Source: Pseudosulfitobacter sp. DSM 107133 (GTDB lineage Bacteria > Pseudomonadota > Alphaproteobacteria > Rhodobacterales > Rhodobacteraceae). From it: DNA of 64,000 nucleotides. The DNA lies in the NCBI RefSeq assembly GCF_022788695.1, contig NZ_CP085155.1:62001-126000 (forward strand). The letters run 5' to 3'. The position numbers and the translations under genes were made by a program. Numbering within the stretch: position 1 is the first letter of the stretch; the number at the start of each line of letters is the position of its first letter. This document shows, in pieces, positions 38,772 to 48,074 of the stretch. Below the pieces are notes generated by a model, which saw only the letters and a program-made list of their open reading frames with translations, searched no databases and had not been told where the DNA came from.

Positions 38772-40244
38772 TTATGCCTCCGGTGCGGCGTCGATGCCGC
38801 CCATGCAGATGTATTTGAGTTCCAGAAAGTCATCGAGCCCGTGCCGCGCGCCTTCGCGCCCCAGCCCCGACATCTTGACGCCGCCAAAGGGTGCTTCGGC
38901 GGTCGAGATCAGGCCGGTGTTCACACCGACCATGCCGTAATCCAGCGCCTCGGACACGCGCCAGACGCGGGCGTGGTCACGGCTGTAGAAATACGAGGCA
39001 AGGCCGAATTCGGTGTCATTGGCGGCGGCCACAACTTCGGCTTCGGTCTCAAAGCGGAACAGGGGGGCGACGGGGCCGAATGTTTCCTCGGTGGCCACGG
39101 CCATGTCGGCGGTGACGCCGGTCAGGATGGTCGGTTCATAGAACGTACCACCCAGCCTGTGCGGCTTGCCGCCCAAGGTCACGGTCGCGCCCTTGGCGGT
39201 GGCATCGGCCACATGTTCGGCCACTTTGGCAACCGCCGCATCGTCGATCAGAGGGCCAAAAACAATGCCTTCGTCAAACCCGTTGCCGGTGGGCAGGCTG
39301 GCCACCTGCGCGGCCAGTTTTTCGGCAAAGGCGTCATAGACACCGGCCTGCACATAAATGCGATTGGCGCACACACAGGTCTGGCCGTTGTTGCGAAACT
39401 TGGCAATCACCGCGCCGTCAACGGCGGCGTCCAGATCGGCATCGTCAAAGACGATGAACGGCGCGTTGCCGCCCAGTTCCAGCCCCAGTTTCTTGATCGT
39501 CGGGGCCGATTGCGCATAAAGCTGCGCGCCGACTTCGGTGGATCCGGTAAAGGTCAGCTTGCGCACGACGGGGCTGCCGGTCATGGTCTTGCCAATCTCG
39601 CGGGCCGATCCGGTGACAACCGAAAACAGCCCTGCGGGCAATCCGGCCTGTTCCCCCAGAACCGCCAGCGCAATGGCCGAAAACGGGGTCTGACCCGCAG
39701 GTTTCAGCACCATAGCACAACCGGCAGCAAAGGCCGGACCGGCCTTGCGGGTGATCATCGCGTTGGGGAAGTTCCACGGTGTGATGGCCGCGACCACCCC
39801 GATGGGCTGCTTGATCGACAGGATGCGCTTGTCTGCCGCATGGCCCGGTGTGATGTCGCCATATGCGCGGCGGGCCTCTTCGGCAAACCATTCGATGAAC
39901 GACGCACCATAGGCAATCTCGCCCGCGGCCTCGGCCACCGGCTTGCCCTGTTCGGCGGTCAGGATGCGGGCCAGATCGTCCTGGTTCTGCATCACCAGGT
40001 CGAACCAGCGGCGCAGCACATAGGACCGGTCTTTGGCGGTGCGCGCGGCCCAGCCCTTTTGCGCAACCTCTGCCGCTGCGATGGCGTCCAGTGTTTCGGT
40101 TGTGCCCAGCCTTGGCACATGGCCCAGCACCGCACCTGTTGCGGGGTTCGTGACCGCAACGCCGGCGCCGTCGGCATTGATCCAGCGGCCCCCGACAAGG
40201 GCCGCTTCCCGCATCAGCGCGGGGTTTTTCAGCTCAAGGCTCAT
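38772..40244 (-). CDS. gabD: NAD(P)-dependent succinate-semialdehyde dehydrogenase
   Basis: The product has 490 residues, normal for the ALDH superfamily. It has P-W-N-F-P before the cofactor fold, F-T-G-S-T-E-V-G, the catalytic-Glu segment L-E-L-G-G-N-A-P-F and the catalytic-Cys segment G-Q-T-C-V-C-A-N-R, which is the GabD form. It oxidises succinic semialdehyde to succinate. That fits the pathway, because cleavage of 2,4-dihydroxyhept-2-ene-1,7-dioate yields pyruvate and succinic semialdehyde. It overlaps the hpaD stop by four bases. Confidence 0.9.
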   Translation of the reverse strand: MSLELKNPALMREAALVGGRWINADGAGVAVTNPATGAVLGHVPRLGTTETLDAIAAAEVAQKGWAARTAKDRSYVLRRWFDLVMQNQDDLARILTAEQGKPVAEAAGEIAYGASFIEWFAEEARRAYGDITPGHAADKRILSIKQPIGVVAAITPWNFPNAMITRKAGPAFAAGCAMVLKPAGQTPFSAIALAVLGEQAGLPAGLFSVVTGSAREIGKTMTGSPVVRKLTFTGSTEVGAQLYAQSAPTIKKLGLELGGNAPFIVFDDADLDAAVDGAVIAKFRNNGQTCVCANRIYVQAGVYDAFAEKLAAQVASLPTGNGFDEGIVFGPLIDDAAVAKVAEHVADATAKGATVTLGGKPHRLGGTFYEPTILTGVTADMAVATEETFGPVAPLFRFETEAEVVAAANDTEFGLASYFYSRDHARVWRVSEALDYGMVGVNTGLISTAEAPFGGVKMSGLGREGARHGLDDFLELKYICMGGIDAAPEA

Positions 40245-41224
40245 GGCGCGATGATCGGACTTGCCGCGATTTCAGAGTCCTTGGTCTCGACGCCGACAAA
40301 TGTCGTCCCGTGTTTGAACCAGCTTTCCGGCGCAGGCGCACCCCAAAGCGTCTGGCGCTGCGGGTCTTGCAGATCCCATTTGATCGCCTCCAGATCGGGG
40401 TCCACCGTCTGGTAATCCGAGCAATAGATTTCAATCCGGTGGCCGTCGGGGTCAAGGATATACAGGAAAAAGGCATTGGAAATGCCGTGACGGCCCGGAC
40501 CGCGTTCGATGTTGCCGACATAGCCCGAGGTGGCCATCAGATCGAGCAGGTCAATGATGTTCAGCGGCGTTGGCACCCAGAACGCGACGTGGTGCATGCG
40601 CGGGCCGGTGCCGTTGGTGAACGCCATATCATGCACGCCGCCCTTGCGGTGCATCCATGCGGCCCACAGCTTTTTGCTGTCTTCATCCTCGGTGTATTCG
40701 GTGACGCGGAAGCCAAAGTCGGAATAGAACGCGACCGATGCATCAACATCATGGCTGAAGCAATTGAAATGGTCGATGCGCAGCGGTTTCACACCCCGGT
40801 ACAGCGCGTATTTCTGGTGGATCGGCTCCAGCCGGTCCATTTTGTGATAGAATTCCAACGGAATGCCCATGTTGTCCGAGGTCAGCAGGGTCCTGCCCTG
40901 ATAGGGGCGCTCGACCCAGGATGTCGGGCGGCCCTTGCCTTTGAAATAGGCTTCTGCCTTGTCCAGATCAGCCTCATCAAAGGTTTTGAACCCCATCACT
41001 TCGACGGTGCCGGGTTGGCCGGATTTTTGCAGGATGATGCAGTGATGCCCGCGCTCTTCCATTGCACGCAAATAGACGTGGCTGTCGCTTTCGTCGGTGA
41101 CCTGCAAGCCCACGATCTCGGTGTAGAACGAGCGTGATGCAGCCAGATCAGACACGTTCAGGCAAACATGGCTCAGCCGGATGGTGTTGAAGTCGGGGTA
41201 AAGATTTGGCGCGGGGATAGGCAT
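40241..41224 (-). CDS. hpaD: 3,4-dihydroxyphenylacetate 2,3-dioxygenase (extradiol, VOC fold)
   Basis: This 327-residue protein is built from two vicinal-oxygen-chelate modules. The iron ligands expected for homoprotocatechuate 2,3-dioxygenase appear as His 152 (D-H-F-N-C-F), His 211 (M-H-H-V-A-F) and Glu 265 (R-I-E-I-Y-C-S-D), with spacing close to the characterised enzyme. The C-terminal W-G-A-P-A-P-E-S-W segment also fits this group. It opens the ring of 3,4-dihydroxyphenylacetate to 5-carboxymethyl-2-hydroxymuconate semialdehyde, the substrate of HpaE encoded immediately upstream. The one-base overlap with hpaE indicates coupled translation. Confidence 0.93.
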   Translation of the reverse strand: MPIPAPNLYPDFNTIRLSHVCLNVSDLAASRSFYTEIVGLQVTDESDSHVYLRAMEERGHHCIILQKSGQPGTVEVMGFKTFDEADLDKAEAYFKGKGRPTSWVERPYQGRTLLTSDNMGIPLEFYHKMDRLEPIHQKYALYRGVKPLRIDHFNCFSHDVDASVAFYSDFGFRVTEYTEDEDSKKLWAAWMHRKGGVHDMAFTNGTGPRMHHVAFWVPTPLNIIDLLDLMATSGYVGNIERGPGRHGISNAFFLYILDPDGHRIEIYCSDYQTVDPDLEAIKWDLQDPQRQTLWGAPAPESWFKHGTTFVGVETKDSEIAASPIIAP

Positions 41225-42735
41225 TAGAGGGCTCCCAGTTTGGTAATTTTATGCTGGCCGGTGGCGAAAGCGATGTTTTTCTGTTCCATGTAGAACTCGA
41301 ACGACCAGTCACCGCCGTCACGGCCGATACCGCTGGCCTTGACCCCGCCAAAGGGCGCGGGCAGGTGGCGGACGTTTTCGGAATTCACCCAGATCATTCC
41401 GGCTTCCAGCTTGTCGGTGAAGCGCAGGGCGCGGGTCAGATCATTGGTCCAGACATAACCGGTCAGCCCGTAGGGGATGTCATTGGCAATTTGCAACGCT
41501 TCCTCTTCGGTGCTGAAGGGGATCGACGTCAGCACGGGGCCAAAGATTTCTTCCTGCGCGATGCGCATCTGGTTGGTGGCACCGGTGAACAGGGTGGGGC
41601 GCACGAAATAGCCCTCGTCGCCCACTTTCACGCCACCGGCGGCGACGGTCGCGCCGTCCTCAACAGCGATGTCGAAATAGCTGGTGACCTTGTTGTAATG
41701 TTCCTCGGTGACCAGCGGCCCAACCTCGGTTGTCGGGTCCAGCGGGTGACCGACCTTGATGTTGTTGACCCGTTCGACCAGCTTGGCCTCGAACTCCGCG
41801 CGGATGGTGTCCTGCACCAGCAGGCGGCTGGAGGAGGTGCAGCGCTCGCCGTTGATCGAATAGATCATGAAGATCACAGCATCCAGCGCGCGCTCCAGAT
41901 CGGCGTCGTCGAAGACGATGACAGGGTTCTTGCCGCCCAGCTCAAGATGGTTGCGTTTCAGCGTATCGGCACCCTGTTTGGTGATCAGGGAACCGGTGCG
42001 GCTTTCTCCGACAAAGGCAATCGCCTTGATCCTGGGGTGTTCGCAAAGCGCCTTGCCCGCGCCCTCGCCAAAGCCGTTGACGGTGTTCAGAACGCCCGGG
42101 GGCAGGCCCGCTTCCTCGGCGATCTCGACCAGCAGGCGCGCGGTCAGCGGCGAGGCTTCGGCGGGTTTGTGCACCACGGTGCAACCTGCGGCCAGCGCGG
42201 GTGCAATCTTCCATGTCGACAGCATGAACGGCGTGTTCCACGGGGTGATGACGCCCACGGGGCCGATTGGCATACGGGTGGTGACGTTCATCAGCGTCGG
42301 CGATTTCAGGTGCTGGCCATCGCGGGCCTGCACAACCTGATCGGCAAAATAGCGAAAGTTCTCGGCGCCGCGCAGGGCGGCCTTGGACATGAACTTGTAC
42401 GCCTGTCCGGTGTCCCAGCATTCGCACAGCGCAATTTCCTCGGCACGGGCTTCGATGCCCTCGGCCACGCGGATCAGGATTTTCCGACGCTCAAGCGCGG
42501 GCATGTCACGCCATGCGGCAAACGCATCATGCGCCGCATTGGCTGCTGCGTCGATGTCCTCGGATGCGCCATGCGCCACGTCGCAAATCACGCTTTTGTC
42601 GACGGGTGAGGTTGATTGAAAGACGCCCTTGCTGCCCGCAACGTCCTGTCCGGCAATGCGGTTCAGGATGCCGGTGTCGCGATAGCGGGCCAGGAAGCCG
42701 TCAAGCATTTTCAGATTGTTGTCTAGAACGGTCAT
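41224..42735 (-). CDS. hpaE: 5-carboxymethyl-2-hydroxymuconate semialdehyde dehydrogenase
   Basis: This ALDH-superfamily protein of 503 residues has T-P-W-N-T-P-F, the F-V-G-E-S-R-T-G-S cofactor segment, the catalytic-Glu region L-E-L-G-G-K-N-P-V and the catalytic-Cys region N-G-E-R-C-T-S-S-S-R. The last is a strong mark of the HpaE subgroup, as is the F-Y-M-E-Q-K-N tail. It oxidises the ring-cleavage semialdehyde to 5-carboxymethyl-2-hydroxymuconate. It lies 43 nt downstream of hpaF and overlaps hpaD by one base. Confidence 0.93.
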   Translation of the reverse strand: MTVLDNNLKMLDGFLARYRDTGILNRIAGQDVAGSKGVFQSTSPVDKSVICDVAHGASEDIDAAANAAHDAFAAWRDMPALERRKILIRVAEGIEARAEEIALCECWDTGQAYKFMSKAALRGAENFRYFADQVVQARDGQHLKSPTLMNVTTRMPIGPVGVITPWNTPFMLSTWKIAPALAAGCTVVHKPAEASPLTARLLVEIAEEAGLPPGVLNTVNGFGEGAGKALCEHPRIKAIAFVGESRTGSLITKQGADTLKRNHLELGGKNPVIVFDDADLERALDAVIFMIYSINGERCTSSSRLLVQDTIRAEFEAKLVERVNNIKVGHPLDPTTEVGPLVTEEHYNKVTSYFDIAVEDGATVAAGGVKVGDEGYFVRPTLFTGATNQMRIAQEEIFGPVLTSIPFSTEEEALQIANDIPYGLTGYVWTNDLTRALRFTDKLEAGMIWVNSENVRHLPAPFGGVKASGIGRDGGDWSFEFYMEQKNIAFATGQHKITKLGAL

Positions 42736-42778
42736 AGGGGTCCTCGTTTAACTGGGCGTTGGGACGTCAAAGACATCC

Positions 42779-43168
42779 TCAAGAAATGCCCGTAAGGCGG
42801 GCGTGAATGGGCGTGTCTTTCCAGCTGAGATCCGGGTTGATGACCCTGATTTCGAGGGAAAGCGCGAAATGGGGCGTCGCCAGCGGGTCTTTCAGGCCCT
42901 CTTGCGCGGCAGTGAACAATGCGTCTCCTGCCGCTTTCAGCTGGTCTGTGCTGCGCCCCGCCCCGACACTAAGTGTCATGGCCAGAAAATCATTATCCGC
43001 ATGTCCGTCAGCAACGATGACATGGTCCGCCCTGTGGGCGCGAATGCGGATTCCGGCGGTCGGGAAGACATCCGAGCTTACCATGATCTTGTGCAGCGCA
43101 GCGCACAGCGCAGGGATGTCAGCACGCTCTTCAAGAGATGGCGAATAATCAATGGACAGATGTGGCAT
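42779..43168 (-). CDS. hpaF: 5-carboxymethyl-2-hydroxymuconate delta-isomerase
   Basis: This small protein of 129 residues belongs to the CHMI branch of the tautomerase superfamily. Pro 2 follows the start Met (M-P-H-L-S-I-D-Y-S), and this N-terminal proline is the general base in the family. Other matches to HpaF are F-P-x-A-G-I-R-x-R-x-H, V-A-D-G and the M-T-L-S-V-G-A-G-R-S segment. It isomerises 5-carboxymethyl-2-hydroxymuconate ahead of decarboxylation. It is the first gene of the operon, with a GGGAGGA ribosome binding site and an operator-bearing promoter just upstream. Confidence 0.92.
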   Translation of the reverse strand: MPHLSIDYSPSLEERADIPALCAALHKIMVSSDVFPTAGIRIRAHRADHVIVADGHADNDFLAMTLSVGAGRSTDQLKAAGDALFTAAQEGLKDPLATPHFALSLEIRVINPDLSWKDTPIHARLTGIS

Positions 43169-43182
43169 GATTCCTCCCGAAA

Positions 43183-43238
43183 CAAATATAACATGTTAAA
43201 TAAATCGACTCTTGTCAATAGATAACGCGTTAATCATT
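43183..43238 (-). promoter_or_regulatory. hpaF operon promoter with two HpaR-type palindromes
   Basis: Reading the minus strand, a TTGACA box (43218-43213) is followed after 14 nt by the palindrome TAACATGTTA (43198-43189), which would cover the spacer and -10 region. A second palindrome TAACGCGTTA (43232-43223) sits just upstream of the -35 box. The region beside hpaR has the same box-to-palindrome layout, so these are probably operators of a MarR-type repressor. Confidence 0.72.
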
Positions 43239-43243
43239 ATCGA

Positions 43244-43621
43244 AAAATTGGCAAAGGCACCGACTTTGCGCTTGACTGCGCCCGTGCGCTACCGCTGGGG
43301 GTGCCGAAATATGTGGTGTCGACCATTGCCTTTTCCGGTCTGATCGGGCCTGACCCTCTGTCTGCCGACATTCAGATGATCCTGTGGGCGGGTGGCCTGT
43401 ACGGTCTGAACGACATTTGCATGGCGACACTTGGCCAGGCGGCCGGCGCTGTGTATGGCGCGGCGCAAGCGGCGGTGCACCCGAAACACCGCAAGGTAAT
43501 GACCGATCCGGTCACACTGCATGACCTTGACTGCCATATCAACGATGTTGAGTTTGCCCAAAAGGTTCTGGAAATCGTCGACCGCCGGGTCGCGGATGGA
43601 ACGATCAAGATGGAGGTGTAA
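43244..43621 (+). pseudogene. Remnant of a UPF0261 / Tm-1-like ATP-binding domain gene
   Basis: The readable frame gives about 125 residues. The first part carries G-K-G-T-D-F-A, L-P-L-G-V-P-K-Y-V-V-S-T-I-A-F-S-G-L and I-L-W-A-G-G-L-Y-G-L-N, which I recognise from the middle of UPF0261 proteins (normally about 400 residues). It then jumps directly to a C-terminal segment with D-C-H-I-N-D-x-x-F-A and a final amphipathic helix. The N-terminal third and a large internal part are missing, so an in-frame deletion has joined two separate pieces. It starts within about 12 nt of the distal hpaF operator, without its own clear start or ribosome binding site. It is unlikely to be functional. Confidence 0.7.
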
Positions 43622-43760
43622 AAGAGGTTTGTCGCGGGCCTGCCGGATTGGGCACGCGTGCTTTAGGGTCCTGACCCTACGACGTCGACCACCAGATTTT
43701 GCCCATTTCCAGTGCTTTTTTAGGCCAGCGGAAACTTTGCGACACGAGCAGGCTGGCGGT

Positions 43761-44198
43761 TCAGCGCACAACGTAAACCGAGCAGGTCGCGTGGCGTACG
43801 ATCCGCGCCGCGTTCGGGCCCAGCAGATAGTCTGTCAGATCCGCCTGACGCGCACCGCCGACCACGATAAGCGACGGATCGTCTGCCTTGGCCAGTTTCA
43901 GCACCTCTTCATAGACACGCCCCGTCAGGATCACATGGCGGACCTTGGCGTTCTGGTCCGCGTCCAGCGCCTCGGTGACCATTTTGTTAAGGGCGGCCTT
44001 GGCCTCGGACAGGGCCCTGGCATGGTGGTCCTTGTCGAAATAGCCGCCGACCGAGCTCATGCCAAAGTCGGGCACCACCGCCACGATGTCCAGCTGCGCC
44101 CCGCGCAATCTGGCCAGTTCGGCAGCGGTCTGGATGGTTTTGGTGTCTTCCTTGGGGTTGGACACGTCGACGGCACATAGAATGGGTTGAACGGTCAT
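43761..44198 (-). CDS. Universal stress protein (UspA family), TRAP-operon associated
   Basis: This 145-residue protein has the UspA fold pattern: an N-terminal strand I-L-C-A-V-D-V, then helices, and a C-terminal L-I-V-V-G-G-A-R followed by L-L-G-P-N-A-A-R-I-V-R-H-A-T-C-S-V-Y-V-V. The usual G-x2-G-x9-G-(S/T) ATP-binding motif is only partly kept, so ATP binding is uncertain. It overlaps the stop of the TRAP permease gene by four bases and should be co-translated. In the Halomonas ectoine TRAP system the UspA-like TeaD modulates transport; a similar role is plausible here. Confidence 0.9.
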   Translation of the reverse strand: MTVQPILCAVDVSNPKEDTKTIQTAAELARLRGAQLDIVAVVPDFGMSSVGGYFDKDHHARALSEAKAALNKMVTEALDADQNAKVRHVILTGRVYEEVLKLAKADDPSLIVVGGARQADLTDYLLGPNAARIVRHATCSVYVVR

Positions 44199-46804
44199 GC
44201 GGGCACTCCTTCCCGCGATATGCGGGCACGTTGAAGAAAGGCGATCAGTCCCAAGAGCAGCAGGGCGGGAAGGAACACGATTTCCTGCGGCATCTGCTTG
44301 GCCGGTGCCTTGACCGTGGTGATCTGCACCGGATCGTCACCATAGAAATCAAAGCTCGACATCGTGTCCGAGAAGGGTGTGCCGAACATCGGCTCGTCCA
44401 TTTTCATCACGCCGTCTTCTTCCAGCAGCAACAGCCCTGCGGCCTCCAGACGCTGCTCGGCGGTGCCTTCGCCTTCGACGGTCAGCACCAATGTGGTTTC
44501 CTTGGTTTCGCCGGTGTCAAAGTCTGGCCCGGATACGATCAGCCGCAATTCGTCACCGTCACTGGCCGCACCCAGTGCGTCGCTGATGCCCGCAGGGGCG
44601 ATCAGTTTGAACGGCGGTTGCAGGTGGTTGATCACATAGTCGGGCCGGAACATCACAAAGGCCACCAGCACCAATGCGATGCTTTCGTAAATGCGGCTGC
44701 GGGTCAGGAAATAGCCCATGGTGCCTGCGGTAAACACAAGAATGGCAATGGTCGCGGATATGAACACCACGATCCCCTGTAACCACGTTACGTCGATCAA
44801 CAGCAGGTCGGTGTTAAAGATGAACACGAACGGCAAGGCGACGGTGCGCAGGCTGTAGAAAAACGCGACAAAGCCGGTGCGGATGGCGTCACCGCCCGAT
44901 ACCGCCGCAGCGGCAAAGCTGGCCAGACCCACGGGCGGGGTCACGTCGGCCATGATGCCGAAATAGAAAACGAACAGGTGCACGGCAATCAGCGGAACGA
45001 TCAACCCGGATTGCGCGCCCAGCTCCACAACCACGCCGGCCATCAGCGATGACACCACGATATAGTTGGCCGTGGTTGGCAGGCCCATGCCCAAAATCAG
45101 GGACAGCAGACCGACAAGAACAAGCATCAGGATCAGATTGCCACCGGACAGGAACTCGACCAGATCGGCCATCACCTGACCCACGCCGGTCAGGGTGACC
45201 GTGCCGACGATGACACCCGCCGTGGCCGTGGCCAGACCGATGCCGATCATGTTGCGCGCACCGTCAATCAATCCCTGAACAAGGTCACCGACACCAGCCT
45301 TGATATGGTTGGCCGTGTCGCTTTGGCCCCGGAACATCGCCTTGAGCGGGCGCTGGGTCAGCAGGATCACGAACAGCAGCGCGGTCGCCCAAAAGGCCGA
45401 CAGGCCGGGAGATTTCTGTTCGATCATCAGGAAATAGACCAGCACGATGATCGGCAGCAGGAAATACAGGCCCGACTTGTAGATCTCGCCCACCACGGGC
45501 AGTTCCACCACCTCGGCGTTGGGATCATCCGGTTCCAGATCGGGCACTGTCGACGCCAGATACAGCAGACCTGCATAGGCGGCAAAGATCAGCACCGACA
45601 TCACCGTGCCCGACATACCCGGCACGGCCGCAACGATCCAGCTGACAGGATACTGTACGCCATAGCACAAGGCAGCAAAGCCCACGAAAAACGCTGCCAT
45701 GCCGCCGATGGTCTTGCCCATCGACACCACGCGGTTGCCCAGCGTCGGCATGTTGTTCTTCACCGCTTCCAGATGCACGATATAGACCAGCGCGATATAG
45801 CTGATGGTCGCGGGCAGGAATGCGTGGGTGATGACCTCGACATAGGAAATGCCGACATATTCCACCATCAAAAACGCCGCAGCCCCCATGACCGGTGGCA
45901 TGATCTGCCCGTTGACGGATGACGCGACCTCGACCGCGCCGGCCTTTTCCGACGAAAAGCCGACGCGCTTCATCAGCGGGATGGTGAAGGTGCCGGTGGT
46001 CACAACATTGGCGATGGAAGAACCGGAAATCAGGCCCGTGGCCGCCGATCCGACAACCGCAGCCTTGGCCGGCCCCCCCTTGAGGTGACCCAATGCGCCA
46101 AAGGCCATCTTGATGAAATAGTTGCCCGCGCCGGCTTTATCCAGCAGGGCCCCGAACAACACGAACAGGAACACGAACTTGGTCGACACCCCCAGCGCGA
46201 TGCCAAAGACACCTTCCGAGGTGATCCACATATGGCTCATCGCCTTTTTCAGCGAGGCGCCTTTCCAGCGGATCACGTCAGGCACCCATTCGGATGACCC
46301 GAAGAACACATAACCCAGGAAAATAACCGCAATGATCGCCATCGCAGGCCCCAGCGCGCGGCGCGCGCCTTCGAACAGGATCAACAGGCCGACCAAAGCC
46401 ACCCATTTGTCCACGTCATCGGCAAGGCCACCGGCGTCGACGATCTTTTGATAGAAAAAGAACCCGTACATGGCGATGAATGCACCCAGAAGACCCATGA
46501 ACCAGTCTTGCAAAGGGATATGGTCGCGCGGGCTGGATTTCAGCGCCGGATAGGCCATGAACGCCAGAAACACCGCAAAGGCCAGATGGACCTGACGCGA
46601 ATTGTTCACGATGTCTCCGGGCAGGATATAGTTGGACAGCGGTGAAGCCAGGACCACCTGGAACAGAGACCAGACGACAGCGACAACCGCCAGCAAAGTG
46701 CCAACAGCGCCCACAGGATTGCGCGCGCCCGCATCCGACGAGGACACAAGGTCTTGCAGTTCCTCTTCGCTCAAGGCGCGGTTTTCTACACGTTTGTCAG
46801 CCAT
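44195..46804 (-). CDS. TAXI-type TRAP transporter fused permease (4TM/12TM) with DUF3394-like tail
   Basis: The product has 869 residues. The small (DctQ-like) and large (DctM-like) subunits are fused in one chain, as is usual for TAXI systems. The large subunit has G-S-A-A-T-G-L-I-S-G-S-S-I-A-N-V, S-S-V-N-G-Q-I-M-P-P-V-M-G-A-A-A-F, G-M-G-L-P-T-T-A-N-Y-I and D-V-T-P-P-V-G-L-A. About 160 extra C-terminal residues form a periplasmic-looking domain plus a last helix, resembling DUF3394. It works with the binding protein encoded upstream to import an unidentified organic acid using an ion gradient. Expression is probably lowered relative to the binding protein by the terminator at 46853-46884. 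Confidence 0.93.
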   Translation of the reverse strand: MADKRVENRALSEEELQDLVSSSDAGARNPVGAVGTLLAVVAVVWSLFQVVLASPLSNYILPGDIVNNSRQVHLAFAVFLAFMAYPALKSSPRDHIPLQDWFMGLLGAFIAMYGFFFYQKIVDAGGLADDVDKWVALVGLLILFEGARRALGPAMAIIAVIFLGYVFFGSSEWVPDVIRWKGASLKKAMSHMWITSEGVFGIALGVSTKFVFLFVLFGALLDKAGAGNYFIKMAFGALGHLKGGPAKAAVVGSAATGLISGSSIANVVTTGTFTIPLMKRVGFSSEKAGAVEVASSVNGQIMPPVMGAAAFLMVEYVGISYVEVITHAFLPATISYIALVYIVHLEAVKNNMPTLGNRVVSMGKTIGGMAAFFVGFAALCYGVQYPVSWIVAAVPGMSGTVMSVLIFAAYAGLLYLASTVPDLEPDDPNAEVVELPVVGEIYKSGLYFLLPIIVLVYFLMIEQKSPGLSAFWATALLFVILLTQRPLKAMFRGQSDTANHIKAGVGDLVQGLIDGARNMIGIGLATATAGVIVGTVTLTGVGQVMADLVEFLSGGNLILMLVLVGLLSLILGMGLPTTANYIVVSSLMAGVVVELGAQSGLIVPLIAVHLFVFYFGIMADVTPPVGLASFAAAAVSGGDAIRTGFVAFFYSLRTVALPFVFIFNTDLLLIDVTWLQGIVVFISATIAILVFTAGTMGYFLTRSRIYESIALVLVAFVMFRPDYVINHLQPPFKLIAPAGISDALGAASDGDELRLIVSGPDFDTGETKETTLVLTVEGEGTAEQRLEAAGLLLLEEDGVMKMDEPMFGTPFSDTMSSFDFYGDDPVQITTVKAPAKQMPQEIVFLPALLLLGLIAFLQRARISREGVPA

Positions 46805-46852
46805 ATCGGTTCTGTCCCTGTCTGAATTGCCCAGATCAATTGTTGGTCTTGT

Positions 46853-46884
46853 AAAAAGGGGAGCGGCGTTTCCGCCGGCTCCCC
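46853..46884 (-). terminator. Intrinsic terminator/attenuator between TAXI binding protein and permease
   Basis: On the minus strand a GC-rich stem (46884-46858, about 11 bp with one bulged C and a short GAAA-type loop) is followed directly by five Ts (46857-46853). It lies in the 93-nt gap after the binding-protein stop. Partial termination here would give more binding protein than permease. Confidence 0.8.
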
Positions 46885-46897
46885 GTGTCGTGCTGGC

Positions 46898-47866
46898 TTA
46901 TTCGATCCAGCCTTTTTCTTTATAGTACTTTGCCGCACCGGGATGCAGCGGGGCCGACAGACCGGCAGTCGCCATTTCTTCGGGCTTGAGGTTGGCAAAG
47001 GCTGGGTGCAGTTTCTTGAAGTCTTCGAAATTGTCAAAGACCGAAGAAACAACCGCATAGACGGCTTCTTCGCTGACATCTGACGACGTTACGAAAGTCG
47101 CACCAACACCGAATGTGGCCACGTCTTCGTCATTGCCACGATACATGCCACCGGGGATGGTGGCCGTGCGGTAGAACGAGTTGTCGGCAACCAGTTGGTC
47201 GACCACATCGCCGCTGACCTCAACCAGAACGGAATCGCAGGCGGTGGTTGCTTCCTGAATCGAACCCGAGGGGTGCCCGACGGTATAGACCATCGCGTCG
47301 ATCTGGTTGTCGCACAGGGCGGCAGACTGTTCGGCGGCCTTCAGCTCGGTGGCCAGGGCAAAGTCGTCTGTGGTCCAGCCCTTGGCTTCCAGCAGCACTT
47401 CCATCGTGCCGCGCTGGCCGGACCCCGGGTTGCCGATATTCACGCGCTTGCCCTTGAGGTCGTCAAAGGTTTTGACCCCGGAATCGGCGCGCGCCACCAC
47501 GGTGAACGGCTCGGGGTGAACCGAAAACACGGCGCGCAGTTTCTCGAACGGGCCGGCCTCTTCGAATTTCGACGTGCCGTTATAGGCGTGGTACTGCCAG
47601 TCGGACTGGGCCACACCAAACTCCAATTCGCCCTCGCGGATGGTGTTGATGTTGTAGACCGATCCGCCGGTCGATTCGACGGAACAGCGAATGCCGTGTT
47701 CTTTGCGGCCCTTGTTCACCAGACGGCAAATTGCGCCGCCGGTGGGATAATAGACGCCCGTGACGCCGCCTGTGCCGATTGTAATGAACTCTTCGGCGAA
47801 AGCCGCAGGTGCCATCAACGCGGCAGCGGCGAACCCCATAATGGACAGTTTGAATTGCTTCGACAT
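46898..47866 (-). CDS. TAXI family TRAP transporter solute-binding protein
   Basis: The product has 322 residues. A signal peptide ends near A-A-F-A-E-E and leads into the TAXI-family fold: [26 protein letters not shown], the Q-S-D-W-Q-Y-H-A-Y segment, and [15 protein letters not shown]. The protein should bind its ligand in the periplasm and hand it to the fused permease encoded downstream. TAXI ligands are poorly characterised, often glutamate or dicarboxylate-like; the sequence does not settle this. An AAGGAG site precedes the ATG. Confidence 0.93.
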   Translation of the reverse strand: MSKQFKLSIMGFAAAALMAPAAFAEEFITIGTGGVTGVYYPTGGAICRLVNKGRKEHGIRCSVESTGGSVYNINTIREGELEFGVAQSDWQYHAYNGTSKFEEAGPFEKLRAVFSVHPEPFTVVARADSGVKTFDDLKGKRVNIGNPGSGQRGTMEVLLEAKGWTTDDFALATELKAAEQSAALCDNQIDAMVYTVGHPSGSIQEATTACDSVLVEVSGDVVDQLVADNSFYRTATIPGGMYRGNDEDVATFGVGATFVTSSDVSEEAVYAVVSSVFDNFEDFKKLHPAFANLKPEEMATAGLSAPLHPGAAKYYKEKGWIE

Positions 47867-48074
47867 CGTGAACTCCTTGCTATTTTTGACGGTGTTCTGT
47901 TCGGGTCAGCAGCTGGTGCTGCTCTACGCGACGGTGCGCCCGCGCGGGCGGCACCCAAAGTCGAAAGCCTGTCTGATTCGTATCAAATCCCACGAAGGAC
48001 ACTGCAAACGACTCCCTCCCAATAGTTAAACACTTCGTGAGCCTTCCACCTGAAACCCGTCTAGTCAACACTGG

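Noticed and set aside
43664..43679. Inverted repeat TAGGGTC-CT-GACCCTA downstream of the UspA gene
   Set aside because: A 2-nt spacer is too short for a hairpin loop, there is no T-run, and no transposase or matching repeat is nearby, so neither a terminator nor an IS end can be supported.
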